Assembly (NCBI RefSeq): GCF_932526225.1
Contig: NC_064048.1
Span: 7,173,015-7,237,014, forward strand
Direction of reading: 5' to 3'
Length of the DNA: 64,000 nucleotides
Source: Nematostella vectensis
Taxonomy: Eukaryota > Cnidaria > Anthozoa > Actiniaria > Edwardsiidae
Shown here: positions 35,832 through 48,900 of the stretch, piece by piece
Position numbering within the stretch: the stretch's first letter is position 1
How the letters are laid out: each line of letters begins with the position of its first letter
The notes under the pieces: model-generated
The model's input: the letters and a program-made list of their open reading frames with translations, nothing else
Told to the model about the DNA's origin: nothing
Databases searched by the model: none
Position numbers and translations under genes: made by a program

Positions 35832-38800
35832 AACCTTTATTCTAAACATCATCATCATCATCATCAACATCATCATCATCATCAACATCATCATCATCAT
35901 CATAACCTTTATTCTAAACATCATCATCATCATCATCGTCGTCGTCATCGTCACTATAAATATCTGCATTATCACCATGACTTTCACCATCTTCATCATC
36001 GTCGTCGTATTCATAATTGATACCAATACCAATAGCATTATTGCGCGTCTTCCTTGTTCTCCTCCTGCCTTCCGTTATTACCATCACCTTTACAATGAAC
36101 AGTATTATCGCTAACAGCATCATCTTTGTGCATAGAACCGGGCTCTCTGTGTCGAAATGTGCAATTAAGCTTACTAAATGATAAACAAATAACAGTCAAG
36201 TATGTTTTATATTTTGGTGCTTTTAAAAGTGTAAACAAATGCTAACTTTCCAAAAAAAGCTGACACTTTTTACAACAAACTATCCCGATTATTTTTTCTT
36301 CATCATCACAATCATCATCATTATCGTGATCCTCATCACCTTAACTAGCACGATCAACACAAAAGCATCAACTTTACATTATTATAATTTTTTTTTTCGT
36401 TTTATTTTTTTCAGTTTTAAGAGAAGTATGGTTGAATGTGCCGGGCGGGAGTATATCCTCCCTGACCTCCCTTGGTCGCTATCCCTGCTTGCCAAACGTC
36501 ACAACTCTTCACGACACCTTCTGTATCTACAGTCTACTTAATGAAAAAAACGACTTTTATGGCCAAAGACTTAGGGGGTACCTCAAAGCTCCAATCTCGG
36601 GCCCCTATGTTTTCGAGACTTCGTGTGATGATAGATGCCAGGTGTGGCTGGGCGAAGCTGAGGAAAAGAGACGGATAATCATCAACCAAAATATTGTTGG
36701 GCAAAGGGGAAAATGGAATGTGTGAGTTGAAAATTTACTTTGATTTTCTTGTGTTCTTATCGTCCTATCATTGCACATCAATTTTTATAACCGCTATTGA
36801 ATTTGTCTTATCGAAAAAAAAAAGAATTATATGTGGCTTATCAGGCTTATAACTTGGAGAAGCATTTTAACATTTCAACATGATTTGATCTACATATCAT
36901 AGTAGCAAAATCACATAGACAATGGAAAAATGTAAAGTAGTAAATAAGTGTTTTAGGCAGGGAATTGAGTGCTGTAGTAAGATTTAATGCTAATTTAACC
37001 CCATTCATGTAATGCCCATTTCTATAAGGAATCTTTTTTATTATCTTTCAGTTCCCGTTATTTTATTTTTATATTTTTTTCATCTTGTCGTCTATTAGTA
37101 CTACTGACCAGATATCAAAGCCTGTACATCTTAAAAAGGACCAAGTATACTACCTTGAGGTACTCCACAAGGAAGCTACTCGTACCAGCTTCATGTGCTT
37201 GGGGATGCTGATTCCTGGACAGAGTCTCTCAGAAAGACCCATTTCATCAAGACATTTAGTCATATCCGACGACCGTAAGTTTGTGTCCGGTATGATAAGC
37301 AGTCGTTTCTGACTACAGAAATGATAAGAAAAACTTGGTCAGGCGCATACACAGAGGGGTGCAAAGCACGCAACCCCCTCCCCCCCCTCCCTGGCGGCCA
37401 TAAGTTGGTCATTCCTTATTAAGGAAACTTTTTATTCTATGCTTTTTCCTTATGATACCTATGACCGCGGACACCCCTCGGCCAATCCTGGGTACGCGCC
37501 TGTATTTGGTCTGCGTAAGCGTGGGGATCAGGAATATAAATCAACACAAGATTGACAGGGTATGGGTAAGGGTTTTACGCCTCTGTGAAAACAAAGTAGT
37601 TTCGCTGACGTTTCAAGAGTAAGCCCTTCATCGGTCGAGCAAGAAAAACAAAGGCCAGTTGGGTGGTTGCATTCATAGTTTAGGGTACTACAATGGGTGG
37701 CCGACAAAAAGTGACAAAAAGCAATTAGATCGGAGGCGGCGAGCTCTAGAAATCGTAAATCATCCATGTCAAAGGCCTTTTGGCTCGACTAAGGGGGGAA
37801 ATTTTGTCTTTGTTTAAGTGTTTCTTTAAGTCTATTTGTTTGCATAATATGCATTTTGATTTTTGACCTTTGAGCTGATGATACATTACCATTTGTTTTT
37901 CAAATCCAAAAGAAATTTTGAACCTTAAATGCAAGACACAAGTTTCTGCCCAAGAACAGGTATGTGTATGTCTAATTTTACAATTATTTATTTGTAATAA
38001 TGAGCCACCAACAGCCAAAGTGTGGCATGACAGACGTATTCTCTTAAATATTGTGCCCAGAGCCTGGTTGTTGTTCAGCCCGGCCCTCGTGATAACAATA
38101 GAATGAAGGGTCTGGGAACGAGATTGGTCATATCTTCCCCCTCGGCATACTATTATAAGACTGGGTACTGCACCTTTGGTAATATGCTAGCCACGCCCTA
38201 ATCTGGCTTTAAAATGCGTTGGTAAATTCAAGCAATCGCATTTTAAAGACCCTCGTTTTTTCCACGCTGCTAACATTTCATCTTTATAAAAGAAAAGATA
38301 ACAGGGGTTTGATGTATAAGCACTAAACTTCTGATTCCTTTCCATGTCTTTAAATGTAGGCATGTATCTTTATACCAAGCCAAAGAGAATACGGCAGAAA
38401 TTGCTTTGTTTATTTGGCAGTATCCACTCAAACTTTGCATCGTGCACTGGATTTACGTAAAATAAGTTGCCATTTAGCATGGTATAAGATAGGTATACAA
38501 TGATTTATTGTAGAATACTGCAGAAAATTCCACTTGTCATGTATCTCAAGAGCATACTCCTTGAAAAAGGTCCTACTCATGTGCTCACTAGGCCAGTCCC
38601 TTTCAATTTCATCGATTATCTTTATTCGCAACGGCTACTGTAGCACCCCAACCAAAACGAAAAGACAAGACATAAAAAAGGTTTACCACAATTCTGCTTC
38701 TTGCTTGTTTTGGTCGGCTACCTTTCTTCTGCGACTTTGATGTATGCGAGTTACCTCAAACACGCTCTCAGGTACTGGACGTGAGATTCCATTATACAGC

Positions 38801-41800
38801 ATGTAACTTGCGAAAATGTAAACAAAAACTAAATGGCAGGGTACCCATGGGGTACCCACGAGGTATTCGCTTGTTCAAAGCATCAAGATGATGAAAAACT
38901 ATTGTAGATTCTGTCGATGTATTTCCTTTTTTGCTGACACCGTCCGGACCTAACGAAAATCCCAACTTTCTGAGATCGATCGGGCACACATGAGGGCGAA
39001 ATTTTGAGTGACGTTGGCCGTAAATCTTGAAATAAATATTTTCTCGCCACGATAGCACTGATTCTCTTTTACAACATGGCGTCCGGGTTCCTCTAGCATG
39101 CAGTAAACGCAATACATCATAAATAGAAGTATTATTCGGCCGACAGAAGAACGTTTTCTGCGCGGCTCTCTCGCCGCGGCTATGGCCGCCATTTTGCACA
39201 ATAATGAGGTAAACTGATACCTCCAATTTTAGTTATGACCCTAGCTGGTTTGAGTACGTCGTTACTGGGTACGCCTGAGTTCGTCGTTACTGAGTACGCC
39301 TGAGTACGTCGATACTGTTACATGTATGCTTGGAGGAATTGTGTTTACGCCACCATTTTGAAAAATAGATCCAGGTCCCAACAAGGTTCCCCGCGCCCTT
39401 TCCCAAGCAACGGCAGTTTTTTTTATATATGTGACTCCATTTTTTTTGTTCGCTTAGCTGAAGAAGTTAAAGATAAAAACGGAAGAGCTCAAGAAAAAGC
39501 TGCCCCAAGCCACTGACAGCCAAAAGCAGGCGATTACACAGGTACCCACATATACTGTACTACACCTAAATGTTTGTAATTTTTGCTAAAATGAATGCGT
39601 ATTTCTCGTTAATGAAAAACAAAAGCTGTATTAAGATAGCAGGACACTCCTCTTAGAGCTTACGCCATTTATTTTGCCTTCAACCGATAATTTAGGAATT
39701 CAGCTCAATGCTAGACCGCATGCTCCAGGATGAAAACGCTGGCCAGTGGGACCCAAATAACGGCTCAGATGCTATGAGTATCTCCGTGGTAACGGAAGAT
39801 TATGGCAAGGCGCTTGCAGAGTCACTGCATAATGATTCCTCACCTGTAACTGTGACGTCATCAACAATGGGTATGGTTAACATTAATAGTCAGTCGGAAG
39901 ACAATTCCCCATTTGAAAGGGAGGCCTGGATTTCTTCACAGAACTTTTCTCCCTGGATTTTTAGCAAACAAGAGCTTCACGGATGGAGACTTTATCGCTC
40001 GGTCAAACACATCCACTCGTACTAGCTCGGCAAAGTCCACCACAGGATGCTTATTACTCAGGGAACCCAAATATCGACGCCTTTCTTAGTGCTTACCTTC
40101 CCTGCTATTAGTTATATCACTAGCTTATTCACCCATTGTTTTTCAGTGTTACAGGCTTCCGTGATTCACAGCGAGCTTTACAAATTTCCAAACAGAGGTT
40201 CCATGCCTCTAGGCCAGCAGCTCGGCGACAATGACCAGATAGAAGTCAAAATGCCAGGTAAGGACAAGAAACGTTTCCCAATTAGCCAGTTCAGCCTTAA
40301 TGTAATGTTGTTTTGTCCAAACGATACTCATCCATAATTTCTTTTAGCCAGTGAACTTTGCGTGCTCATTCTTAGAAATCTAATTTTATGATTATCCGTC
40401 CCTTTTCATTTGTTGGAATAATGCATACATTTCTGTTGCCAAGCAGTGGATTCGAAAGCGAATTAATTATTGTCTATAATTAAATTTTCTTTCTCGCAGT
40501 CTCGATGTTTTGTAATATCAGTAAATGTTCCATAATTCTGTTGCACAGAGCGAAAGGATGCCAAGGTTTTCAGTGTTCTCTACATGAACTTGAATAAGTT
40601 TTTATCTATCTCTTCTTCGAGGTAAGTACTTTTTGAACAATTTTTCGCGGTAAAACACACATTACCGCTCTTCAACTCGTTTTGCAGTAATGTCGTTTGA
40701 CAATTTGAACTCAGTTTATCCCCGCCGTTCCACGCACGCTACCATGGCCATCTTGACAGTTTTCTGAAGTTATAATAAAAGTGATGACGATGACGGTGAC
40801 GATGATAGGCCAAGGATGATAAGACCAATAAGGATGAGAAAAACTATAAAAAAATCTGTGTCACTAGCCATCCAGTGTGGCAGAGAAATGCTTCAGTGTA
40901 AATCATAACCCATGGCATCCTCCTAGTTAAAAGATCCGTGTCAATCAAGATAATGAATCTCGCGTGCTAATTGGCCAACTTTCTTTAGATATTGCCTTGG
41001 CGTCCTATATATTAGTCGCTTCGCATGATAATCCCAAGGCTCCTTATGGTTAAATCATTTTTTTTATTTTACGTTTATCTCTCAGTAGACCTGGACCGGC
41101 CAGCAGAATTATCAGCACCTTGATGACGTCACCTGCGCCTGCTGACATACAGGTCAGCCTGCATTTTAAAATAGAGGTAGGTGGTGAAGCCGCCACTTTC
41201 GAAAGTCTGTTCAATGTGAGCAAATATGTGTCCCCACGGGTTACCTTTGTAGTACCCATGCGCCCCCGCGCGCATAGAAGAAAAGAAAAACAGAGAGTAA
41301 CAACGCATGGTTGATCATCAAGGGTTTCGAGAGTTTATTTGTTCCTACTCTTGACTGTTGACTTGCACGGGTAGTCAGTTTTTCGTACTAAATTTCTATC
41401 AAATGGCTGTCAATGGTGGCGGAGTTGATTGTAAACCCGTGACTGTTTTAACTGTGAGATTATTATAGGAATGGTGGACAGTGGTATGCGCATGTGCGTG
41501 TTCTGGCTAAAACAAACAAAATCGCATTCGAGTAAAGGTACGAAAAGCTGACTTCAGCAATACTGTCCAACTTTCGACTTACTGTACAGCATTAAAACCA
41601 TACATGTACTGTACTAAAGATGACAGATTTGTTTGATAATGAGGGAGTCATAAAGAAAATTATAGCCTCAAGTTTGGTCTAGTTTTCTTAGCATTCGCCA
41701 AAATGTGACAGTTCGCCGGCAAAACGCCGCCATTTCAAAACAAAAAAGCTGGTTTAACCGCGCGGTACTGGAACAATTCTTGCGCTGATTCAGCACTGCT

Positions 41801-42930
41801 GAGGCAAGCTGTGCTTGGAAGGTCGATTTTCAAATGTCGAATGGTGAGGGGATTCTTTTAACGTCAGGTCTATGTGACAGGATTTTAGAGTTGCTATGCT
41901 CAGTAATTTTCTTCTCCTTCACTGTATGATTTTAATGGATACAATGTGTGGTGTTTTGAAGTCAGGGCAAGGTAAAAGCAGGTTTATCAATATACAATGC
42001 TCTCATATCAGCAGACCAATCACAGCTCATCTGTGCCGCGGTGTTCGTGGTGGGACTCCAACTCAAGGTCAGTCTTATTATCTTTAACGAGCCATAGTAA
42101 ACCACGCCTTTTGTTGTTGTTTTCATTCAACATCGGTTAGAAAGATTAAAGCTTTTTGTTATGAACATCGGTTAGAAAGATTAAAGCATTTTATTATTAA
42201 TTCTTATTAATTTACTCGTTACTTACTAATGTCATTTATGATAAATATTTAATCACCGTATTTGATATACTACTTTATTATTTCCTTTAGCGAAAACTAT
42301 TGATATCCGCTAAAAAATATTGTCCTACCTTTGAAATGACCACAATTTACCCTTTTAAAACGGATTCTTTTAAACGCCACAAGCCCCGTTGTATTAATTT
42401 GTATTGTATTCACCAATTGAATGTGCTCAGTGTAAAAATACGCTTATAAAACAAAATGAATTTAAAATATTTGATGTTGGCTTATCATATCAAGTAACGT
42501 CAAATGGTCTAGCGAGGGGTGCTCTGTGACGTCATACAATACCACACATACCACGTGCACATGTAATCATCTGACGAGCTTCGCCGTGCTGATGCAAGTA
42601 GATCAGGGTGAAGGAAGTAAGGTAATCTATTGCCGTTATGATGACTGTCATCATAGTTACCATCATCATCATCATCACCACCACCACCAGCACCACCATC
42701 ATCGTCACCACCATCACCACCACCACCACCACCAGCACCACCATCATCATCACCACCATCACCACCACCACCACCACCACCACCACCATCACCATCACCA
42801 CCACCACCACCACCACCAGCACCACCATCATCATCACCACCATCACCACCAGCACCACCATCATCATCACCACCATCACCACCACCACCACCACCACCAC
42901 AACCACCACCATCATCATCATCACCACCAC

Positions 42931-42974
<44 letters not shown>

Positions 42975-45900
42975 CCATCACCATCATCATCACTATCATC
43001 ATCATCATCACCACCACAACCACCACCATCATCATCATCACCACCACCATCATCATCATCATCACCACCACCACCACCACCACCACCACCACAACAATCA
43101 CCACAATCACCACCACCACCATCACCACCACCACCACCACCACCACAACCACCACCATCATCATCATCACCACCATCATCATCATCATCATCATCATCAC
43201 CACCATCACCACCACCAACAACAACACAACCATCACCATCATCATCATCACCACCATCATCATCATCATCATCATCACCATCATCATCACCATCATCATC
43301 ATCATCACCACCATTATCATCATCATCATCATGAAGATAATAACCATCTTTATAAAGAAATGTCGTCATTGTCATCACGATAATTACTCATGACCACCAC
43401 CACCACCATCACCATCATCACAGTCATCATCATCATCATCATCATCACAATGACAAACATAATAATCATAATTATCATCATCATCACTATCATTATCATC
43501 ACAATCATCATCATCATCACCACCACCATCAACATCATGATCATCATTACGAAAAAAAAAATAATCGTCCTTATCATCATCATAATTACTTATCACCAGC
43601 AACAACATACCATCACCACCAAGAACATCATCATCATCATCATCATTATCATTGTTGCAATCATCATTATCATCCCATAACCACCAATATCATCATTAAA
43701 TCACTATGCAGCCATGCCAGGGTTGCGTAAAGTGGTTACATAGCGCTTTTACTTTTTTACGCTTTTACTTTTTATACCATATAAAGAAAATTTAGTTAGA
43801 AATTGTCGTTTTTGCCAAACGCGGTCACTTCCATATAAGGACAATAATATATCCTTCTTTGGAAAAACTGCATGATTCTTGTAATTTTTAAGGTGGCCGC
43901 ACCGCAGGTGCTATGACTTGTAACCAGAAGAGAAAAACAGTGACTGTGACCATCTTTAGTCAATAGAGAAAATCTCTGAAAAAAAAAATTGGTACCAGTC
44001 CCTCAAAACGACAACGTTTTCTTCATATGTTGCGTAAAGTGGTAACGTAACGCATTTTTTTTTACTTTTTATACTAATTTTATGTTCTATGTTTTTTTTT
44101 TCAGATGAGCGCTGTCCATCAACAAGCACTGTCCATCATAACATATGTAGGATGCGCACTATCGCTGCTGGGGATAACTCTGTCAGTCATTATCTTCACT
44201 TGCGTCACGTGAGTAGCAAAAATACATATCAATCAATTGCTGTCGAGTGTGCGGGAAACCTGTGATGCTTGATTTCCAAGATGGCTGGAAGCAAATCGGT
44301 GTAAATACGAATCTTGGGGGAATTCTTGACATACAAAGCTCTAGAGCGATAAAAATAAAGCGAAAAAATATTAAAACGGACTCCCAAAAATGGTAATGCC
44401 TAATAAGGAAATGACAGCGATCTAGAAAAACTATAGTTTTCAAAACAAAATTGATTTATTGTGTTTTATTTCCGAGTTAAGGTTTTTCTTTACCGCATCA
44501 AAATGAGGTTTATTACAGGTTGGCCCGTTGTATATACTCGAGGCTCAGAATCAAAACTTGTTCGAGCTTATACTTGAGTCTTAACAAAATTAAAAGTTCG
44601 AATTATGGAGGGAAAATTATACTGATTAACAGTACGGCTAGAAGAAAACAAAAGTCACTTCGAGTAAGTGGATACACGCAATATCAGGGGTTTGAGTAAC
44701 TCGTAAGTAGCTCGCGCAACTGCATTGTTTGTCCTTTATTGTTGGCGCAAAAGATTTAAAAAAAATATCTCCATAGCTTATAGTTTTACTTAACCGTAAT
44801 ATTTTGCAGAAGAAGTAAATAAGCGAGAGAAGCCATAAGTTTTGGGCGAAATCTAGATATCGATATAACCCCCTTAGCAAGAAATTGTTTGGAAATGGCG
44901 ATTGGCAGCGGGGACGGTCATGAGTGGTAGTGACAATGGGGGAAAAAAACTTAATGCAGAATCCGAAGAACTGACAGACACATTTGGGGAAAGGCCTTTT
45001 TCCAAACGTTTAAACAGGAGTTGCAAAAACAATAGCAGCAATCAAGGGATACATCCGAAACAGCTGAAGTAATGAATAAGTAAATCCTTTTCCACTATTC
45101 TTTCTTTTTGTATGCGATTAACAAGACAAGAATGCTACAGCGAGCCCAATCACATAAGGAACGCAAAACGTCAGAATCTCGAGGGAGATCCTGACTATTC
45201 TTCTTGAAGCAAGCTGTTCTTGGAGTCGAACCAAATCCCTCATTGCGAAAAGCAATTATGGACCTCCCATGAACGTGTCCCTAAGGTTTGACGAGCCTTT
45301 ATCAATTTGGAACAATTTTTAAACTAGCACAAATTATTAAAATAGCAACAATTATTAAAATAGCATCTGCTACGTTAATACAATTGAGATGTCCTATCGT
45401 TAAGTAGCAATTGGTTGGCTACCCTGGACAGATATAATTACCATTAGTTTAATTTTAGGGTTTGCTATATTTTTTCCAGCCTACAAAGAATTTCATCTCA
45501 TCACGTGGAATACGTCCAACTAATATCAATCTATTTTTCTTCATAGCAAACCACCATCCTAACCGCTTTTCTGATTATATTCATATTGACTATAACCTTG
45601 CTTTCTCATAAACTATAAACCGTGCTTTCTTATGACAGCAATTCCCACCAGGAGTCTATCATCAATCAAGCAATATATGAGGTGAAATTTGTTTTTAGCT
45701 TTCAAACGGGTTTTGTTAAAACTCCAAATATTTTTTTTCAAAAAAAATCGACGCAAGAGTGTGAAATAAAAGTTGCAACCATGAAAATACATAATAAAGA
45801 ATAAGATATGTGTATTTTTAAGGAACTTTATTGAAGACTACGTGAGTTAATTGATATGCATAAATAAAGCTAAAGAACATGTTAGATAAACGTTAAGTGG

Positions 45901-48900
45901 GCCCCCTCTGGTGTAGCCCGTTAATTGCATCTGGAAAGTAGAATCTCAAGGTGTTTTCAGATTGTTCCATTTAATCAAAAGCGTGATATCGAACCATCTC
46001 ATTTGCTAAAAGCCTTTAAGCGAGAGTCTTACTTTAAAACATCGGAAGAGAAATAGCCATGAATGCCTCGTCTTTTGATGAGGGAAGGGCCCGTCTACAA
46101 GAACAGCTTGATTCAAGAGGGGAGGTCCGCATCACACTCGAGATTCTGACGTTTTGCGCTCTTTATTTAATAGGGCTTGTTGGTAACTTTCTCGTGTTGT
46201 TGATCGCATACAGCAAGAAAGGCAATGGGAACATGATATTCCTATTCATTGGGGCATTGGCTTTTTCGGATATGTTTCTCTTGACTACAAGTGGCGTCTT
46301 CGCAAGTCCACTTTTATTTCTCGGTTATTGGCCTTTCCCTGATTTGGTCTGTCAGTTTTACGGGTTTTGCATCGTGAATTGTGCGATCGCCTCTCTACTT
46401 CTAGTGGCAGCAACTGCCGTCAATCGCTATTTCAAGGTAGTGCGCACTAACTACTATCGAAACTTGTTCACCCCAAGACGTACAAAGCTCCTGATTTGTG
46501 GTTGTTGGCTTTTGGCAGCTCTTGTCCCGACCCTCTTTCTTGTAAGAGGGGAAAGATATCATTTCCACCCTGCTAAAATCCTTTGCGTTCAACAAAATCG
46601 CCAAGAAGGTGTTTTAACGTGGTACGTTTTAACGTGGTACGTCTATATCATTGTTGCAATGTGCACCATAGTTACTTCTTATTACAAGATTTTCCGGACA
46701 ATTCGCAGACACCAAACCAGAGTCAATTGCATGCAGCAAAACACCACCGGACCGAACATTCAGGACATCAAGGTCACTCGAACTCTGTTCCTGACTGTCG
46801 TGGCATTCCTCGTTTGTTGGATCCCGATTTTGATAATCGACAATATCGATGATTCTCTCGGTTTATTTTCTCTTCCTCGAGAAGTGTACCTTTTTTACTC
46901 TTGGATCGGAGCCTTTTCTTCAGTCATCAACCCTTTTATTTACGGAGCTATGAACCCTGCGTTCCGCGAAGAATATAAGAAGATTCTAAGAATAATATGT
47001 GCTGGTCGGAATATGGAGGTTGAACACGAAGTGCCCATGCGATGTGTTTCCCTGTCCGGAATAGAGGGGTAGCGGAAGGATGAGCAACTAAACCATTGCT
47101 TATATTATATCAGCAACTATTAACTTTGCAACTACTTAGAAATGCTAGCAGCGAAATATTGTCGTGTAATATCTGTTTTAGTTAAAGCAGCATTGTCACC
47201 AGTTAACTTCCGGAGGGCCGACGGAAACCTCATCCGATTAAAGACAATAGAATCTATTAGAATCCGCTATTTAACAGGCCATCCGCTCTAAATTATCAGT
47301 CACATCCTCAAAGAAACTTCCAATAGACACAATGATTTTACAATTTTGAATTATTTATTTCGTTTTTTGTTAAAAATCATCGAAAATTGTTGTGTAACCG
47401 ACCGGAAGTAAACTGGTGTCATTGCCCCTCATGATAGTGATACCTCTTTGTCCTTAGTGGCCGTGTAAAGCCCGTTGATTACCTGTAATAGTTTCGTAGG
47501 CTATGAAACCCTATGAAAATGAGATGTTCATTTCCAAATTTAATCCTCTTGAATCGCGGTAATGTTCAATCATCCTACAACCAAAACAACTTAGTTCTGT
47601 TTATTAATTATCAGATCAGGAAAAGTTGTATAATTTACAAATTATGCGAGTTTTAAATACGCTCTTTTTTATAAGAACGTCCAATTTTCAGTTGAGGCTG
47701 GGACGTTCTTATTTTTGAGACATTTTAAGCCTGAATATGTTCTTAACGATGTTCTTTTTTAAAAGAAGACATTTAAGAAGAAAAATAAGACATTTTTAAA
47801 AGAAGACATTTAAAAATGTCTTGTACATAAGAATATAATACCAAATAAATTATGAGGAAGAGAATAAACACTAATGATCAATAGCAATAATAAGAGCACA
47901 ATAAGCCATTCAAGCCATAAGTTTGCGCGCGCATAACCATAAAACCTCAACTAACAGAATGCAGCGCGCGCATTTTTAAGCTTGCATCAAACGAAGCCCG
48001 CGTTGCATGACAGTAGTTGAGGTAGGTTTCCAGGGTGATTGCGCGCGCATGCTTATAGCTGGAATGGCCTATTTTATTCTGGATTTTCTAACGCATCAGG
48101 ACTAAAAAATATTTTTTTTCTCTGCTATCTGAGCCTCGGCATGTTCTTAGCATGTTCTTAAAATTTGGTGAAATCTCAGGCTGGACGTTCTTATAAAAAA
48201 GGTTCTTATAGAAAAAATAGTGTATACATTCTGAGTGTATACGATCTTATAAAAAAAAGTGTGTACAAAACAAAAATGAAACGGCATTATCACGCAAGTC
48301 GGATCTACGGTAGAACTTGTCCGCGTACTTTTACTTGGGTTAAATGCAATAACAACAATAAATTAACTAAAAATTGCGGTATGCTTACCTTAGAAACTGC
48401 AAATGTCTAAGTTACACATTTTGTTGATTTTGTGCTTGCATGCTGGTTTTACTACAAAACTTATGTCGCTCTAAACAGTACCACACCTTTAATCACCAAT
48501 CCAATAATTTGATTTTCTGCCCGCCAAATAGAGGTGAAAGTACGCGTAAATTAATATATGAAATAAATATATATAACTAATATATAGATTTAGATGCAGT
48601 GCCTAATAGCGGAGCTCCATACGATCAAATATTTGCTAATATTCGCTTAATAATTTAAAGAATACTGAATATTATCATATTTCTGTTTTTGACGGCGTCA
48701 ACGATTTCACAGATCACGCGACCAGCTTGTTATACCCCCTTCCCCCATATCTACATGACATATAACAAGTTTAGTTGTCATACGATGTTTCGGCCTCAGG
48801 GTAGTTTCTTTTAGTGACGTCATCGATGACGTCACGTGACCATCTCATTGCACCCCGGCCACTTGAATAATACATGACACCTACCGAGTTTGGTTCTCAT

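Noticed and set aside
35052-36114. Very long Met-rich and Ile-rich ORFs
   Set aside because: Translations of the (CAT)n array in an intron.
42509-43393. Long poly-His, poly-Asp/Gly and Met/Val ORFs
   Set aside because: Translations of the CAY triplet array. Only the first part of the plus frame (to 42621) is the real GPS exon.
45180-45260. tRNA-like T arm on the minus strand (TTTGGTTCGACTCCAAG)
   Set aside because: No A box, anticodon arm or matching acceptor stem found upstream.
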